DNA from: Castor canadensis
Taxonomy: Eukaryota; Chordata; Mammalia; Rodentia; Castoridae
Length of the DNA stretch: 64,000 nt
Assembly (NCBI RefSeq): GCF_047511655.1
Contig: NC_133394.1
Location: 60,792,501-60,856,500 of the forward strand
Direction: 5' to 3'
A model generated the notes under the pieces. It searched no databases and was not told the DNA's origin. It saw only the letters and a program-made list of their open reading frames with translations. Shown piece after piece: positions 35,401 through 49,500 of this stretch (positions are counted from its first letter, which is position 1; each line of letters begins with the position of its first letter). The translations under genes were made by a program, and so were the position numbers.

Positions 35401-37139
35401 AGGCCAGGGGTCACGAATCCACCCTGAAGTCAGTGGACATAATCGCTGAGCGGGTAAATCTCGTGCCCAGCACCCTGTGAGACAGGTCTCCTTAAATCTC
35501 CTGGTGCTGTCTTTAATGCGCTTATCCCTCTTGGATGCCTGGGAATACGTTGCCCAGCTCAATTTTGACGGGAGAGAAACCTCCTTTTGAATGTGGCAGA
35601 CTCCGTATTACGGACACACATCCCTGACCTCTTGACTCTGTGACAAATACATGCTTCCTTTTGGAAGCACCTTTCCAGGAAACAGTACACACAGGTCCCA
35701 CAACCCTCACTCTTTAAGGCCGCTGCAATGAGGTTTTGCAGCTAAATATTTAGGTAAGCAATCGCTGTTGTAGCCCGATGAGAGGAAAGTTGTAAAAGAA
35801 CGTCATGTCACCACCAAGGACTTCCCCTCATAGTTCTTCACTATCACCTGTTCCCTGAAGCATCAAGGCCCTACATTCCTGAAAGGGAGAACGGTGCGGG
35901 GAAGCAGAATATGACAACCAAGTCTGCACCTATCTCAAACACTGCTTGTGCCACACTAATCAACACGTGTCCTTTAGGCAGTGTGCCCATCCTACACGTA
36001 TTTTCACCCGAAGCCTTCAAGAGGTGAGGAGAGAAGAAAGAAGATAGGTTCTGAAAAGCGGCAGGATGTTCCTGTGTCAGGATGGAAAAAGATTTCCTTT
36101 TCCAGCATGCAAGCCTGAAGGTTGAATTGCATACAATTTGTAGGCCCGGTTTTGTTATGGGCAAAATTGCCGCAGTTATTCTCAACGTTTCTAAGTGTGA
36201 AAACTAAGATGCTTTGGCCCTTCCCGCAACCTGTACGGACTCCAGCTCCTTGAGGGTTCTGAGGGAGATCGGTTACCATTATCAAGTCTGATATCGTCCA
36301 AACTACACCTGGAGACTTAGAAGAGGCCTTTCCCTGTGTGTGACATTGGATGTCAGAGCCCAGGAAGTAAGTCAATGGGGGCAGAGAAAGGGTAGGTTTT
36401 GGCCACAGAAATAGGAGCTGAGGATACCAGGGAAATACAAAGAAACCCCCACACTTAACCTGCCTCCATGCACGTCGCTTCGCAGTTCCCGAAGCTCAAG
36501 CCAGGGTCATGCAAAATTGAATGCATACGTTTCACATAACGCTCCTGTTTCTAGACTATCAAGCGAACAACAGCGGTTTAACGAGAAACACCCCTCAAGG
36601 CCAATGCGCCCAAAGTGAACACCCAGTGACGGACAGTGCCAGAAGTCCAGAGGGCGAATCCTGGCAGCCCCGGAGAAGAAAGCTACGAGGCCCTGAGGGT
36701 GAAGCTGAGGGGCAGAGTGCAGTATCAACTGAAGAAGGAGCTGTAAGTACATGGAGAAAGGAAGTTTTCGGTGTGGCCGAGCATGAACTAAACGAAGGAT
36801 AGAAGGCCAAGGTGAAGTGGCACTGAGTAGAGACTCGGACCCCTGACATATCTCTTTCTACAGGACCTCCGTGATCAGCGTGTCAGAGTGTGCTCTTTCA
36901 CCACATTTCAGGGAAAGCACAGCGTGGGGAAGACAGGGGTGGCCTGATCTTTGGAAACTTTACCCTAAGGAGACTTGCAGATAGGTAGGAGCACACAAAC
37001 TATGGATTGAAAGGCTCTGAGCATACGGAGAAGACAGCATGCATTTCCCTACGGCAAAGGGAAAAAAATATTCTCCTAGAAGGGATGTGGACCTTCTTGA
37101 GATGTGAGTGTTGAGTGCTACTCTGATTCTGGGTGCGTG
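32416..37139. repeat. Macrosatellite unit 6
   Basis: Half B starts at 34788. Candidate exons: A 32539-32706, B 34913-35080. Half B carries AACGATTTTGAG near 34730 and the preceding GATCAAAGC near 34286, both found again in unit 11. It is the last unit with the first-type half A (ACCTTTGGGTG, GCTACCTTCAA). Confidence 0.95.
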
Positions 37140-40100
37140 TGTTGGGATTCGGCCCACACCCCAGGTGCCCGCTGCATGCAGAACAGCTGCGTCATGATTT
37201 TCTTCACGGGAACGGAGGTATGATCTGAGACGGGTCATTTGAAGGAATGCTCTACGGCGTACCTATGGGTGAGGGTCCTGGCAGAGCGACTGGCTGGTCC
37301 AGCTCATCAAGGGACACCTCTTGTTCCCGGACAGGATCGCAGAAGTTGAGTGTGGATGCGGACCCTGGTGAGTCCCGTGCATCGGGCACGTCCACGTGGA
37401 TCATTGGAGTGGCTCGTGGACTGCCTTCATGTAGGAGGAGGAAAATTGAAATACACATTCGGCCCGATGGGGAGCGGTGTGATCCATCCTAACTCCCTGT
37501 GCCTCGTGTGCAGAGGCTGCTGACAGCATGGTTCTCCCGGAGCTTCAGGAAGGCCAAAGGCCACGCCCCAGATGGAGCCTCTGGAGAAGGACCTGGGGAC
37601 GACCCGCTGAGAACAGGTGGGAAAAAGCAGGGATTCCACCAAGACAGAGAAAAGGCTAACTTCAATACTTGGATGCCTGGATGGAGATCAAAGATCTCTC
37701 GGAGCACTGGACAAGGACGGCTGTGCCTGACTTCCACCTGGACGCTATCTGGGGCCCTCTGATATCTACCCTCCCGTCAGAGGACATAATCGCCTGGATG
37801 ATTCTTGCGCAGCGCACGTTCCAGGACAGGTCTTTTTCAGGTACAGTGCTGCGTGCACTGATGTACTCCACCCTCGTGGGTGCCTGCAAATATTGCGGCT
37901 GGCCTATCTTCCAAAGCAAAAGGAATCCCTTTTGAATGTGGTACACGTCACACGATGGAGACAGATCCTCGACCTCTGGATCCTGTGACAAATACATGCT
38001 TCCTCCTGGAATCTCTCCAGGGAAAATACACACGGCCCGTCAACCAGATTCCCTTGGCTTGCTGCCGTGAGGGGCTTCAGCTAAGTAGGTAAGTAAGGAA
38101 TCGCCTTGGGGTACCAAGAAGGGTTACGTTTTCTTAAAATATATGTAGCAACCAAGGGTCCTGCACTCACATTTCTTCACTATCATCTCTGCCCCGAGTG
38201 TCAAGGCCCCACGGATCTGAAGGCAACTGGCGTGGAGGCAAGCGGACTACGAAAATGAAAATCTGCAAATAACTCACACAGGCTCGTGCCACACTTTAAA
38301 GCAGGTCCTAAACGCAAGGTGCCATTCCTACATGGATTTCCACCATCAGCCATCCAAAAGGTGAGGAAAGAAGAAAGCAGACAGCTTCTCAACACCTTGA
38401 AGAGGTCACTCGGTCAGCATGGAAAATGGTTGCATTTTCCACCATGTAAACTGAGGTGCAATTGCGTACAGTCCTGTGGACCTGATTCTGTGACGGGTCA
38501 AAATGCGGCAGGTATTCCCAATGTTTCTCAGGGTGAAAATTAAGAAGCTCTTAAGCTCCGACCAGGTGTACGCGCTGGGACGCAAGAGGATCCTGGTTGA
38601 GGATAGCTAACGTCACGTGGGGCAATCTGTAAACCACACGTGGAGACTTATCTGATCCTTTTCCGATACACGTGAATGACAGGAGAGGCCAGGGTGTCCC
38701 TGGGACCAGGCGCGGTGTATGCTTTTGCCTCGGAAGGATGAGGTGAGGAGACCGCGAAATGCACAGATACACAGCATTAAAATGCCTCATTCAATGTGGG
38801 TTCGCGTTGCCAAAGTCCAAAGCAGGGTGATTACAAATCAAAGACATGCTTTTAACTTAACGCTTAGGGATGAAGACTGTCAACTTAACAAGAGCAGTTC
38901 ACTTAGAAACGCCCCTCAAGAGCCAACAATTCAAAATTAACAGCAGAGGTCGGACAGAGAGAGAACTGCACAGGGAGCAATCCTGGCACGGGAGAGGAAA
39001 CAATGGCAAGATTAAAGCTACAAGTCCGGGAGGGAGGGTGAACATGCCTTGCAGCGTGCAGGCTCAATTCCAGAAGGAGGTGTGAAATGGAGGGAGAAAG
39101 AAAGCTTCCGGTGGCGCCGGGTATGAACTGAAAGAAGGTTCGCAGGTCAAGCTTACTTTGGAATGAGAATAGATTACATCCCATGCCACACCTCTTCAGT
39201 CAAGACCCACGTGGTAAATGCGTCTCAGTCATGCATACGTGTCATCCCTTCCTGCTCCGTCCCTAGATTCCCAGGGGATGCCACAATGGAGAAGAGTGGG
39301 GAGAGGTGAAATTAGGAAACCTTACCCTACGGTGACATGCAGACAGATAGACTGGTGTACACAAAACGACATAGTGATGGACACTGGGCATACAAAGAAG
39401 ACAACACCTACTTTCCTAGAGGAGTTCAAACAAAGAAAACAGCTTCCCCTAGAACGGTTTTGAGCCTTCTCAAGGCATAAGAGTTTGATTCTTAGCCTGA
39501 TTCTGGGAGAGGGCTGGGATTCGGCCTAGGCCACAAATGCCTGCTGCATGCAGAGTAGCTGTGTCATGATTTTCCTGGTAGGAATAGAGGCGTGATCTGA
39601 GGCGGGTGTTTGGGGGGGGCATGTTGTAGTGCTTGCCTGCGGGTGGAGGTCCTGGCGGAGTAATCGAAAGGTCCGGCTCATCGAGGGACCCCTTCGGATC
39701 CTGGCTGCAATCGAGGAGACTGGGGGCGCATACGGTCTCCACTGCGTCCCTTGAATCGGTCACGATCACGTGGGTCATCTCGTTGACACGCGCACTCTCT
39801 TCACCTAAGTGGAGAAAAATTTAAATATTAGACTCAGCCTGATGGTGAGGGATGTGATCAATCCTAAGTTCCTCTGCCTGGGTGCACAGGCTGGTGTCAG
39901 CGTGGTTCTCTTCCAAGGGCCGGAGGTCCAAAGGCCATTTCCCAGCATTGAGCCTCGCCAGAAGTTCCTGGGGAGGACTGGCTGGGACAGGGACGAGAAA
40001 TCAGGCAGTCAGTAAACACAGAGAGGAAAATCATAAACATTTCAACACCTGGACGGAAACCCGAGGGTCCTAAGTGCATTGGACGAGGATGGCTTTTGCT

Positions 40101-41863
40101 GTGTTCCACCTCGGAGACCATCTGAGGCCAGGGGTCACGAATCCACCCTGAAGTCAGTGGACATAATCGCTGAGCGGGTAAATCTCGTGCCCAGCACCCT
40201 GTGAGACAGGTCTCCTTAAATCTCCTGGTGCTGTCTTTAATGCGCTTATCCCTCTTGGATGCCTGGGAATACGTTGCCCAGCTCAATTTTGACAGGAGAG
40301 AAACCTCCTTTTGAATGTGGCAGACTCCGTATTACGGACACACATCCCTGACCTCTTGACTCTGTGACAAATACATGCTTCCTTTTGGAAGCACCTTTCC
40401 AGGAAACAGTACACACAGGTCCCACAACCCTCACTCTTTAAGGCCGCTGCAATGAGGTTTTGCAGCTAAATATTTAGGTAAGCAATCGCTGTTGTAGCCC
40501 GATGAGAGGAAAGTTGTAAAAGAACGTCATGTCACCACCAAGGACTTCCCCTCATAGTTCTTCACTATCACCTGTTCCCTGAAGCATCAAGGCCCTACAT
40601 TCCTGAAAGGGAGAACGGTGCGGGGAAGCAGAATATGACAACCAAGTCTGCACCTATCTCAAACACTGCTTGTGCCACACTAATCAACACGTGTCCTTTA
40701 GGCAGTGTGCCCATCCTACACGTATTTTCACCCGAAGCCTTCAAGAGGTGAGGAGAGAAGAAAGAAGATAGGTTCTGAAAAGCGGCAGGATGTTCCTGTG
40801 TCAGGATGGAAAAAGATTTCCTTTTCCAGCATGCAAGCCTGAAGGTTGAATTGCATACAATTTGTAGGCCCGGTTTTGTTATGGGCAAAATTGCCGCAGT
40901 TATTCTCAACGTTTCTAAGTGTGAAAACTAAGATGCTTTGGCCCTTCCCGCAACCTGTACGGACTCCAGCTCCTTGAGGGTTCTGAGGGAGATCGGTTAC
41001 CATTATCAAGTCTGATATCGTCCAAACTACACCTGGAGACTTAGAAGAGGCCTTTCCCTGTGTGTGACATTGGATGTCAGAGCCCAGGAAGTAAGTCAAT
41101 GGGGGCAGAGAAAGGGTAGGTTTTGGCCACAGAAATAGGAGCTGAGGATACCAGGGAAATACAAAGAAACCCCCACACTTAACCTGCCTCCATGCACGTC
41201 GCTTCGCAGTTCCCGAAGCTCAAGCCAGGGTCATGCAAAATTGAATGCATACGTTTCACATAACGCTCCTGTTTCTAGACTATCAAGCGAACAACAGCGG
41301 TTTAACGAGAAACACCCCTCAAGGCCAATGCGCCCAAAGTGAACACCCAGTGACGGACAGTGCCAGAAGTCCAGAGGGCGAATCCTGGCAGCCCCGGAGA
41401 AGAAAGCTACGAGGCCCTGAGGGTGAAGCTGAGGGGCAGAGTGCAGTATCAACTGAAGAAGGAGCTGTAAGTACATGGAGAAAGGAAGTTTTCGGTGTGG
41501 CCGAGCATGAACTAAACGAAGGATAGAAGGCCAAGGTGAAGTGGCACTGAGTAGAGACTCGGACCCCTGACATATCTCTTTCTACAGGACCTCCGTGATC
41601 AGCGTGTCAGAGTGTGCTCTTTCACCACATTTCAGGGAAAGCACAGCGTGGGGAAGACAGGGGTGGCCTGATCTTTGGAAACTTTACCCTAAGGAGACTT
41701 GCAGATAGGTAGGAGCACACAAAGTATGGATTGAAAGGCTCTGAGCATACGGAGAAGACAGCATGCATTTCCCTACGGCAAAGGGAAAAAAATATTCTCC
41801 TAGAAGGGATGTGGACCTTCTTGAGATGTGAGTGTTGAGTGCTACTCTGATTCTGGGTGCGTG
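37140..41863. repeat. Macrosatellite unit 7 (A-exon acceptor lost)
   Basis: Half B starts at 39512. Candidate exons: A 37263-37430, B 39637-39804. The A acceptor reads CTAC instead of CTAG (plus-strand CTTCATGTAGG at 37425-37435), so that exon cannot use its normal 3' splice site. It shares this, CCGTCAGAGGACATAA near 37775 and CTATCATCTCTG near 38180 with unit 12. It is the first unit with the second-type half A (ACCTATGGGTG, GCTAACTTCAA, GTGCCATTCC). Confidence 0.95.
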
Positions 41864-44800
41864 TGTTGGGATTCGGCCCACACCCCAGGTGCCCGCTGCA
41901 TGCAGAACAGCTGCGTCATGATTTTCTTCACGGGAACGGAGGTATGATCTGAGACGGGTCATTTGAAGGAATGCTCTACGGCGTACCTATGGGTGAGGGT
42001 CCTGGCAGAGCGACTGGCTGGTCCAGCTCATCAAGGGACACCTCTTGTTCCCGGACAGGATCGCAGAAGTTGAGTGTGGATGCGGACCCTGGTGAGTCCC
42101 GTGCATCGGGCACGTCCACGTGGATCATTGGAGTGGCTCGTGGACTGCCTTCACCTAGGAGGAGGAAAATTGAAATACACATTCGGCCCGATGGGGAGCG
42201 GTGTGATCCATCCTAACTCCCTGTGCCTCGTGTGCAGAGGCTGCTGACAGCATGGTTCTCCCGGAGCTTCAGGAAGGCCAAAGGCCACGCCCCAGATGGA
42301 GCCTCTGGAGAAGGACCTGGGGACGACCCGCTGAGAACAGGTGGGAAAAAGCAGGGATTCCACCAAGACAGAGAAAAGGCTAACTTCAATACTTGGATGC
42401 CTGGATGGAGATCAAAGATCTCTCGGAGCACTGGACAAGGACGGCTGTGCCTGACTTCCACCTGGACGCTATCTGGGGCCCTCTGATATCTACCCTCCCG
42501 TCAGTGGACATAATCGCCTGGATGATTCTTGCGCAGCGCACGTTCCAGGACAGGTCTTTTTCAGGTACAGTGCTGCGTGCACTGATGTACTCCACCCTCG
42601 TGGGTGCCTGCAAATATTGCGGCTGGCCTATCTTCCAAAGCAAAAGGAATCCCTTTTGAATGTGGTACACGTCACACGATGGAGACAGATCCTCGACCTC
42701 TGGATCCTGTGACAAATACATGCTTCCTCCTGGAATCTCTCCAGGGAAAATACACACGGCCCGTCAACCAGATTCCCTTGGCTTGCTGCCGTGAGGGGCT
42801 TCAGCTAAGTAGGTAAGTAAGGAATCGCCTTGGGGTACCAAGAAGGGTTACGTTTTCTTAAAATATATGTAGCAACCAAGGGTCCTGCACTCACATTTCT
42901 TCACTATCACCTCTGCCCCGAGTGTCAAGGCCCCACGGATCTGAAGGCAACTGGCGTGGAGGCAAGCGGACTACGAAAATGAAAATCTGCAAATAACTCA
43001 CACAGGCTCGTGCCACACTTTAAAGCAGGTCCTAAACGCAAGGTGCCATTCCTACATGGATTTCCACCATCAGCCATCCAAAAGGTGAGGAAAGAAGAAA
43101 GCAGACAGCTTCTCAACACCTTGAAGAGGTCACTCGGTCAGCATGGAAAATGGTTGCATTTTCCACCATGTAAACTGAGGTGCAATTGCGTACAGTCCTG
43201 TGGACCTGATTCTGTGACGGGTCAAAATGCGGCAGGTATTCCCAATGTTTCTCAGGGTGAAAATTAAGAAGCTCTTAAGCTCCGACCAGGTGTACGCGCT
43301 GGGACGCAAGAGGATCCTGGTTGAGGATAGCTAACGTCACGTGGGGCAATCTGTAAACCACACGTGGAGACTTATCTGATCCTTTTCCGATACACGTGAA
43401 TGACAGGAGAGGCCAGGGTGTCCCTGGGACCAGGCGCGGTGTACGCTTTTGCCTCGGAAGGATGAGGTGAGGAGACCGCGAAATGCACAGATACACAGCA
43501 TTAAAATGCCTCATTCAATGTGGGTTCGCGTTGCCAAAGTCCAAAGCAGGGTGATTACAAATCAAAGACATGCTTTTAACTTAACACTTAGGGATGAAGA
43601 CTGTCAACTTAACAAGAGCAGTTCACTTAGAAACGCCCCTCAAGAGCCAACAATTCAAAATTAACAGCAGAGGTCGGACAGAGAGAGAACTGCACAGGGA
43701 GCAATCCTGGCACGGGAGAGGAAACAATGGCAAGATTAAAGCTACAAGTCCGGGAGGGAGGGTGAACATGCCTTGCAGCGTGCAGGCTCAATTCCAGAAG
43801 GAGGTGTGAAATGGAGGGAGAAAGAAAGCTTCCGGTGGCGCCGGGTATGAACTGAAAGAAGGTTCGCAGGTCAAGCTTACTTTGGAATGAGAATAGATTA
43901 CATCCCATGCCACACCTCTTCAGTCAAGACCCACGTGGTAAATGCGTCTCAGTCATGCATACGTGTCATCCCTTCCTGCTCCGTCCCTAGATTCCCAGGT
44001 GATGCCACAATGGAGAAGAGTGGGGAGAGGTGAAATTAGGAAAACTTACCCTACGGTGACATGCAGACAGATAGACTGGTGTACACAAAACGACATAGTG
44101 ATGAACACTGGGCATACAAAGAAGACAACACCTACTTTCCTAGAGGAGTTCAAACAAAGAAAACAGCTTCCCCTAGAACGGTTTTGAGCCTTCTCAAGGC
44201 ATAAGAGTTTGATTCTTAGCCTGATTCTGGGAGAGGGCTGGGATTCGGCCTAGGCCACAAATGCCTGCTGCATGCAGAGTAGCTGTGTCATGATTTTCCT
44301 GGTAGGAATAGAGGCGTGATCTGAGGCGGGTGTTTGGGGGGGGCATGTTGTAGTGCTTGCCTGCGGGTGGAGGTCCTGGCGGAGTAATCGAAAGGTCCGG
44401 CTCATCGAGGGACCCCTTCGGATCCTGGCTGCAATCGAGGAGACTGGGGGCGCATACTGTCTCCACTGCGTCCCTTGAATCGGTCACGATCACGTGGGTC
44501 ATCTCGTTGACACGCGCACTCTCTTCACCTAAGTGGAGAAAAATTTAAATATTAGACTCAGCCTGATGGTGAGGGATGTGATCAATCCTAAGTTCCTCTG
44601 CCTGGGTGCACAGGCTGGTGTCAGCGTGGTTCTCTTCCAAGGGCCGGAGGTCCAAAGGCCATTTCCTAGCATTGAGCCTCGCCAGAAGTTCCTGGGGAGG
44701 ACTGGCTGGGACAGGGACGAGAAATCAGGCAGTCAGTAAACATAGAGAGGAAAATCATAAACATTTCAACACCTGGACGGAAACCCGAGGGTCCTAAGTG

Positions 44801-46587
44801 CATTGGACGAGGATGGCTTTTGCTGTGTTCCACCTCGGAGACCATCTGAGGCCAGGGGTCACGAATCCACCCTGAAGTCAGTGGACATAATCGCTGAGCG
44901 GGTAAATCTCGTGCCCAGCACCCTGTGAGACAGGTCTCCTTAAATCTCCTGGTGCTGTCTTTAATGCGCTTATCCCTCTTGGATGCCTGGGAATACGTTG
45001 CCCAGCTCAATTTTGACAGGAGAGAAACCTCCTTTTGAATGTGGCAGACTCCGTATTACGGACACACATCCCTGACCTCTTGACTCTGTGACAAATACAT
45101 GCTTCCTTTTGGAAGCACCTTTCCAGGAAACAGTACACACAGGTCCCACAACCCTCACTCTTTAAGGCCGCTGCAATGAGGTTTTGCAGCTAAATATTTA
45201 GGTAAGCAATCGCTGTTGTAGCCCGATGAGAGGAAAGTTGTAAAAGAACGTCATGTCACCACGAAGGACTTCCCCTCATAGTTCTTCACTATCACCTGTT
45301 CCCTGAAGCATCAAGGCCCTACATTCCTGAAAGGGAGAACGGTGCGGGGAAGCAGAATATGACAACCAAGTCTGCACCTATCTCAAACACTGCTTGTGCC
45401 ACACTAATCAACACGTGTCCTTTAGGCAGTGTGCCCATCCTACACGTATTTTCACCCGAAGCCTTCAAGAGGTGAGGAGAGAAGAAAGAAGATAGGTTCT
45501 GAAAAGCGGCAGGATGTTCCTGTGTCAGGATGGAAAAAGATTTCCTTTTCCAGCATGCAAGCCTGAAGGTTGAATTGCATACAATTTGTAGGCCCGGTTT
45601 TGTTATGGGCAAAATTGCCGCAGTTATTCTCAACGTTTCTAAGTGTGAAAACTAAGATGCTTTGGCCCTTCCCGCAACCTGTACGGACTCCAGCTCCTTG
45701 AGGGTTCTGAGGGAGATCGGTTACCATTATCAAGTCTGATATCGTCCAAACTACACCTGGAGACTTAGAAGAGGCCTTTCCCTGTGTGTGACATTGGATG
45801 TCAGAGCCCAGGAAGTAAGTCAATGGGGGCAGAGAAAGGGTAGGTTTTGGCCACAGAAATAGGAGCTGAGGATACCAGGGAAATACAAAGAAACCCCCAC
45901 ACTTAACCTGCCTCCATGCACGTCGCTTCGCAGTTCCCGAAGCTCAAGCCAGGGTCATGCAAAATTGAATGCATACGTTTCACATAACGCTCCTGTTTCT
46001 AGACTATCAAGCGAACAACAGCGGTTTAACGAGAAACACCCCTCAAGGCCAATGCGCCCAAAGTGAACACCCAGTGACGGACAGTGCCAGAAGTCCAGAG
46101 GGCGAATCCTGGCAGCCCCGGAGAAGAAAGCTACGAGGCCCTGAGGGTGAAGCTGAGGGGCAGAGTGCAGTATCAACTGAAGAAGGAGCTGTAAGTACAT
46201 GGAGAAAGGAAGTTTTCGGTGTGGCCGAGCATGAACTAAACGAAGGATAGAAGGCCAAGGTGAAGTGGCACTGAGTAGAGACTCGGACCCCTGACATATC
46301 TCTTTCTACAGGACCTCCGTGATCAGCGTGTCAGAGTGTGCTCTTTCACCACATTTCAGGGAAAGCACAGCGTGGGGAAGACAGGGGTGGCCTGATCTTT
46401 GGAAACTTTACCCTAAGGAGACTTGCAGATAGGTAGGAGCACACAAAGTATGGATTGAAAGGCTCTGAGCATACGGAGAAGACAGCATGCATTTCCCTAC
46501 GGCAAAGGGAAAAAAATATTCTCCTAGAAGGGATGTGGACCTTCTTGAGATGTGAGTGTTGAGTGCTACTCTGATTCTGGGTGCGTG
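41864..46587. repeat. Macrosatellite unit 8
   Basis: Half B starts at 44236. Candidate exons: A 41987-42154, B 44361-44528. Diagnostic changes: TTAACACTTAGGG near 43579, CCAGGTGATGCC near 43996, GGAAAACTTACC near 44039, GCATACTGTCTCC near 44453, TTTCCTAGCATTG near 44663. All recur in unit 9. Confidence 0.95.
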
Positions 46588-49500
46588 TGTTGGGATTCGG
46601 CCCACACCCCAGGTGCCCGCTGCATGCAGAACAGCTGCGTCATGATTTTCTTCACGGGAACGGAGGTATGATCTGAGACGGGTCATTTGAAGGAATGCTC
46701 TACGGCGTACCTATGGGTGAGGGTCCTGGCAGAGCGACTGGCTGGTCCAGCTCATCAAGGGACACCTCTTGTTCCCGGACAGGATCGCAGAAGTTGAGTG
46801 TGGATGCGGACCCTGGTGAGTCCCGTGCATCGGGCACGTCCACGTGGATCATTGGAGTGGCTCGTGGACTGCCTTCACCTAGGAGGAGGAAAATTGAAAT
46901 ACACATTCGGCCCGATGGGGAGCGGTGTGATCCATCCTAACTCCCTGTGCCTCGTGTGCAGAGGCTGCTGACAGCATGGTTCTCCCGGAGCTTCAGGAAG
47001 GCCAAAGGCCACGCCCCAGATGGAGCCTCTGGAGAAGGACCTGGGGACGACCCGCTGAGAACAGGTGGGAAAAAGCAGGGATTCCACCAAGACAGAGAAA
47101 AGGCTAACTTCAATACTTGGATGCCTGGATGGAGATCAAAGATCTCTCGGAGCACTGGACAAGGACGGCTGTGCCTGACTTCCACCTGGACGCTATCTGG
47201 GGCCCTCTGATATCTACCCTCCCGTCAGTGGACATAATCGCCTGGATGATTCTTGCGCAGCGCACGTTCCAGGACAGGTCTTTTTCAGGTACAGTGCTGC
47301 GTGCACTGATGTACTCCACCCTCGTGGGTGCCTGCAAATATTGCGGCTGGCCTATCTTCCAAAGCAAAAGGAATCCCTTTTGAATGTGGTACACGTCACA
47401 CGATGGAGACAGATCCTCGACCTCTGGATCCTGTGACAAATACATGCTTCCTCCTGGAATCTCTCCAGGGAAAATACACACGGCCCGTCAACCAGATTCC
47501 CTTGGCTTGCTGCCGTGAGGGGCTTCAGCTAAGTAGGTAAGTAAGGAATCGCCTTGGGGTACCAAGAAGGGTTACGTTTTCTTAAAATATATGTAGCAAC
47601 CAAGGGTCCTGCACTCACATTTCTTCACTATCACCTCTGCCCCGAGTGTCAAGGCCCCACGGATCTGAAGGCAACTGGCGTGGAGGCAAGCGGACTACGA
47701 AAATGAAAATCTGCAAATAACTCACACAGGCTCGTGCCACACTTTAAAGCAGGTCCTAAACGCAAGGTGCCATTCCTACATGGATTTCCACCATCAGCCA
47801 TCCAAAAGGTGAGGAAAGAAGAAAGCAGACAGCTTCTCAACACCTTGAAGAGGTCACTCGGTCAGCATGGAAAATGGTTGCATTTTCCACCATGTAAACT
47901 GAGGTGCAATTGCGTACAGTCCTGTGGACCTGATTCTGTGACGGGTCAAAATGCGGCAGGTATTCCCAATGTTTCTCAGGGTGAAAATTAAGAAGCTCTT
48001 AAGCTCCGACCAGGTGTACGCGCTGGGACGCAAGAGGATCCTGGTTGAGGATAGCTAACGTCACGTGGGGCAATCTGTAAACCACACGTGGAGACTTATC
48101 TGATCCTTTTCCGATACACGTGAATGACAGGAGAGGCCAGGGTGTCCCTGGGACCAGGCGCGGTGTACGCTTTTGCCTCGGAAGGATGAGGTGAGGAGAC
48201 CGCGAAATGCACAGATACACAGCATTAAAATGCCTCATTCAATGTGGGTTCGCGTTGCCAAAGTCCAAAGCAGGGTGATTACAAATCAAAGACATGCTTT
48301 TAACTTAACACTTAGGGATGAAGACTGTCAACTTAACAAGAGCAGTTCACTTAGAAACGCCCCTCAAGAGCCAACAATTCAAAATTAACAGCAGAGGTCG
48401 GACAGAGAGAGAACTGCACAGGGAGCAATCCTGGCACGGGAGAGGAAACAATGGCAAGATTAAAGCTACAAGTCCGGGAGGGAGGGTGAACATGCCTTGC
48501 AGCGTGCAGGCTCAATTCCAGAAGGAGGTGTGAAATGGAGGGAGAAAGAAAGCTTCCGGTGGCGCCGGGTATGAACTGAAAGAAGGTTCGCAGGTCAAGC
48601 TTACTTTGGAATGAGAATAGATTACATCCCATGCCACACCTCTTCAGTCAAGACCCACGTGGTAAATGCGTCTCAGTCATGCATACGTGTCATCCCTTCC
48701 TGCTCCGTCCCTAGATTCCCAGGTGATGCCACAATGGAGAAGAGTGGGGAGAGGTGAAATTAGGAAAACTTACCCTACGGTGACATGCAGACAGATAGAC
48801 TGGTGTACACAAAACGACATAGTGATGAACACTGGGCATACAAAGAAGACAACACCTACTTTCCTAGAGGAGTTCAAACAAAGAAAACAGCTTCCCCTAG
48901 AACGGTTTTGAGCCTTCTCAAGGCATAAGAGTTTGATTCTTAGCCTGATTCTGGGAGAGGGCTGGGATTCGGCCTAGGCCACAAATGCCTGCTGCATGCA
49001 GAGTAGCTGTGTCATGATTTTCCTGGTAGGAATAGAGGCGTGATCTGAGGCGGGTGTTTGGGGGGGGCATGTTGTAGTGCTTGCCTGCGGGTGGAGGTCC
49101 TGGCGGAGTAATCGAAAGGTCCGGCTCATCGAGGGACCCCTTCGGATCCTGGCTGCAATCGAGGAGACTGGGGGCGCATACTGTCTCCACTGCGTCCCTT
49201 GAATCGGTCACGATCACGTGGGTCATCTCGTTGACACGCGCACTCTCTTCACCTAAGTGGAGAAAAATTTAAATATTAGACTCAGCCTGATGGTGAGGGA
49301 TGTGATCAATCCTAAGTTCCTCTGCCTGGGTGCACAGGCTGGTGTCAGCGTGGTTCTCTTCCAAGGGCCGGAGGTCCAAAGGCCATTTCCTAGCATTGAG
49401 CCTCGCCAGAAGTTCCTGGGGAGGACTGGCTGGGACAGGGACGAGAAATCAGGCAGTCAGTAAACATAGAGAGGAAAATCATAAACATTTCAACACCTGG

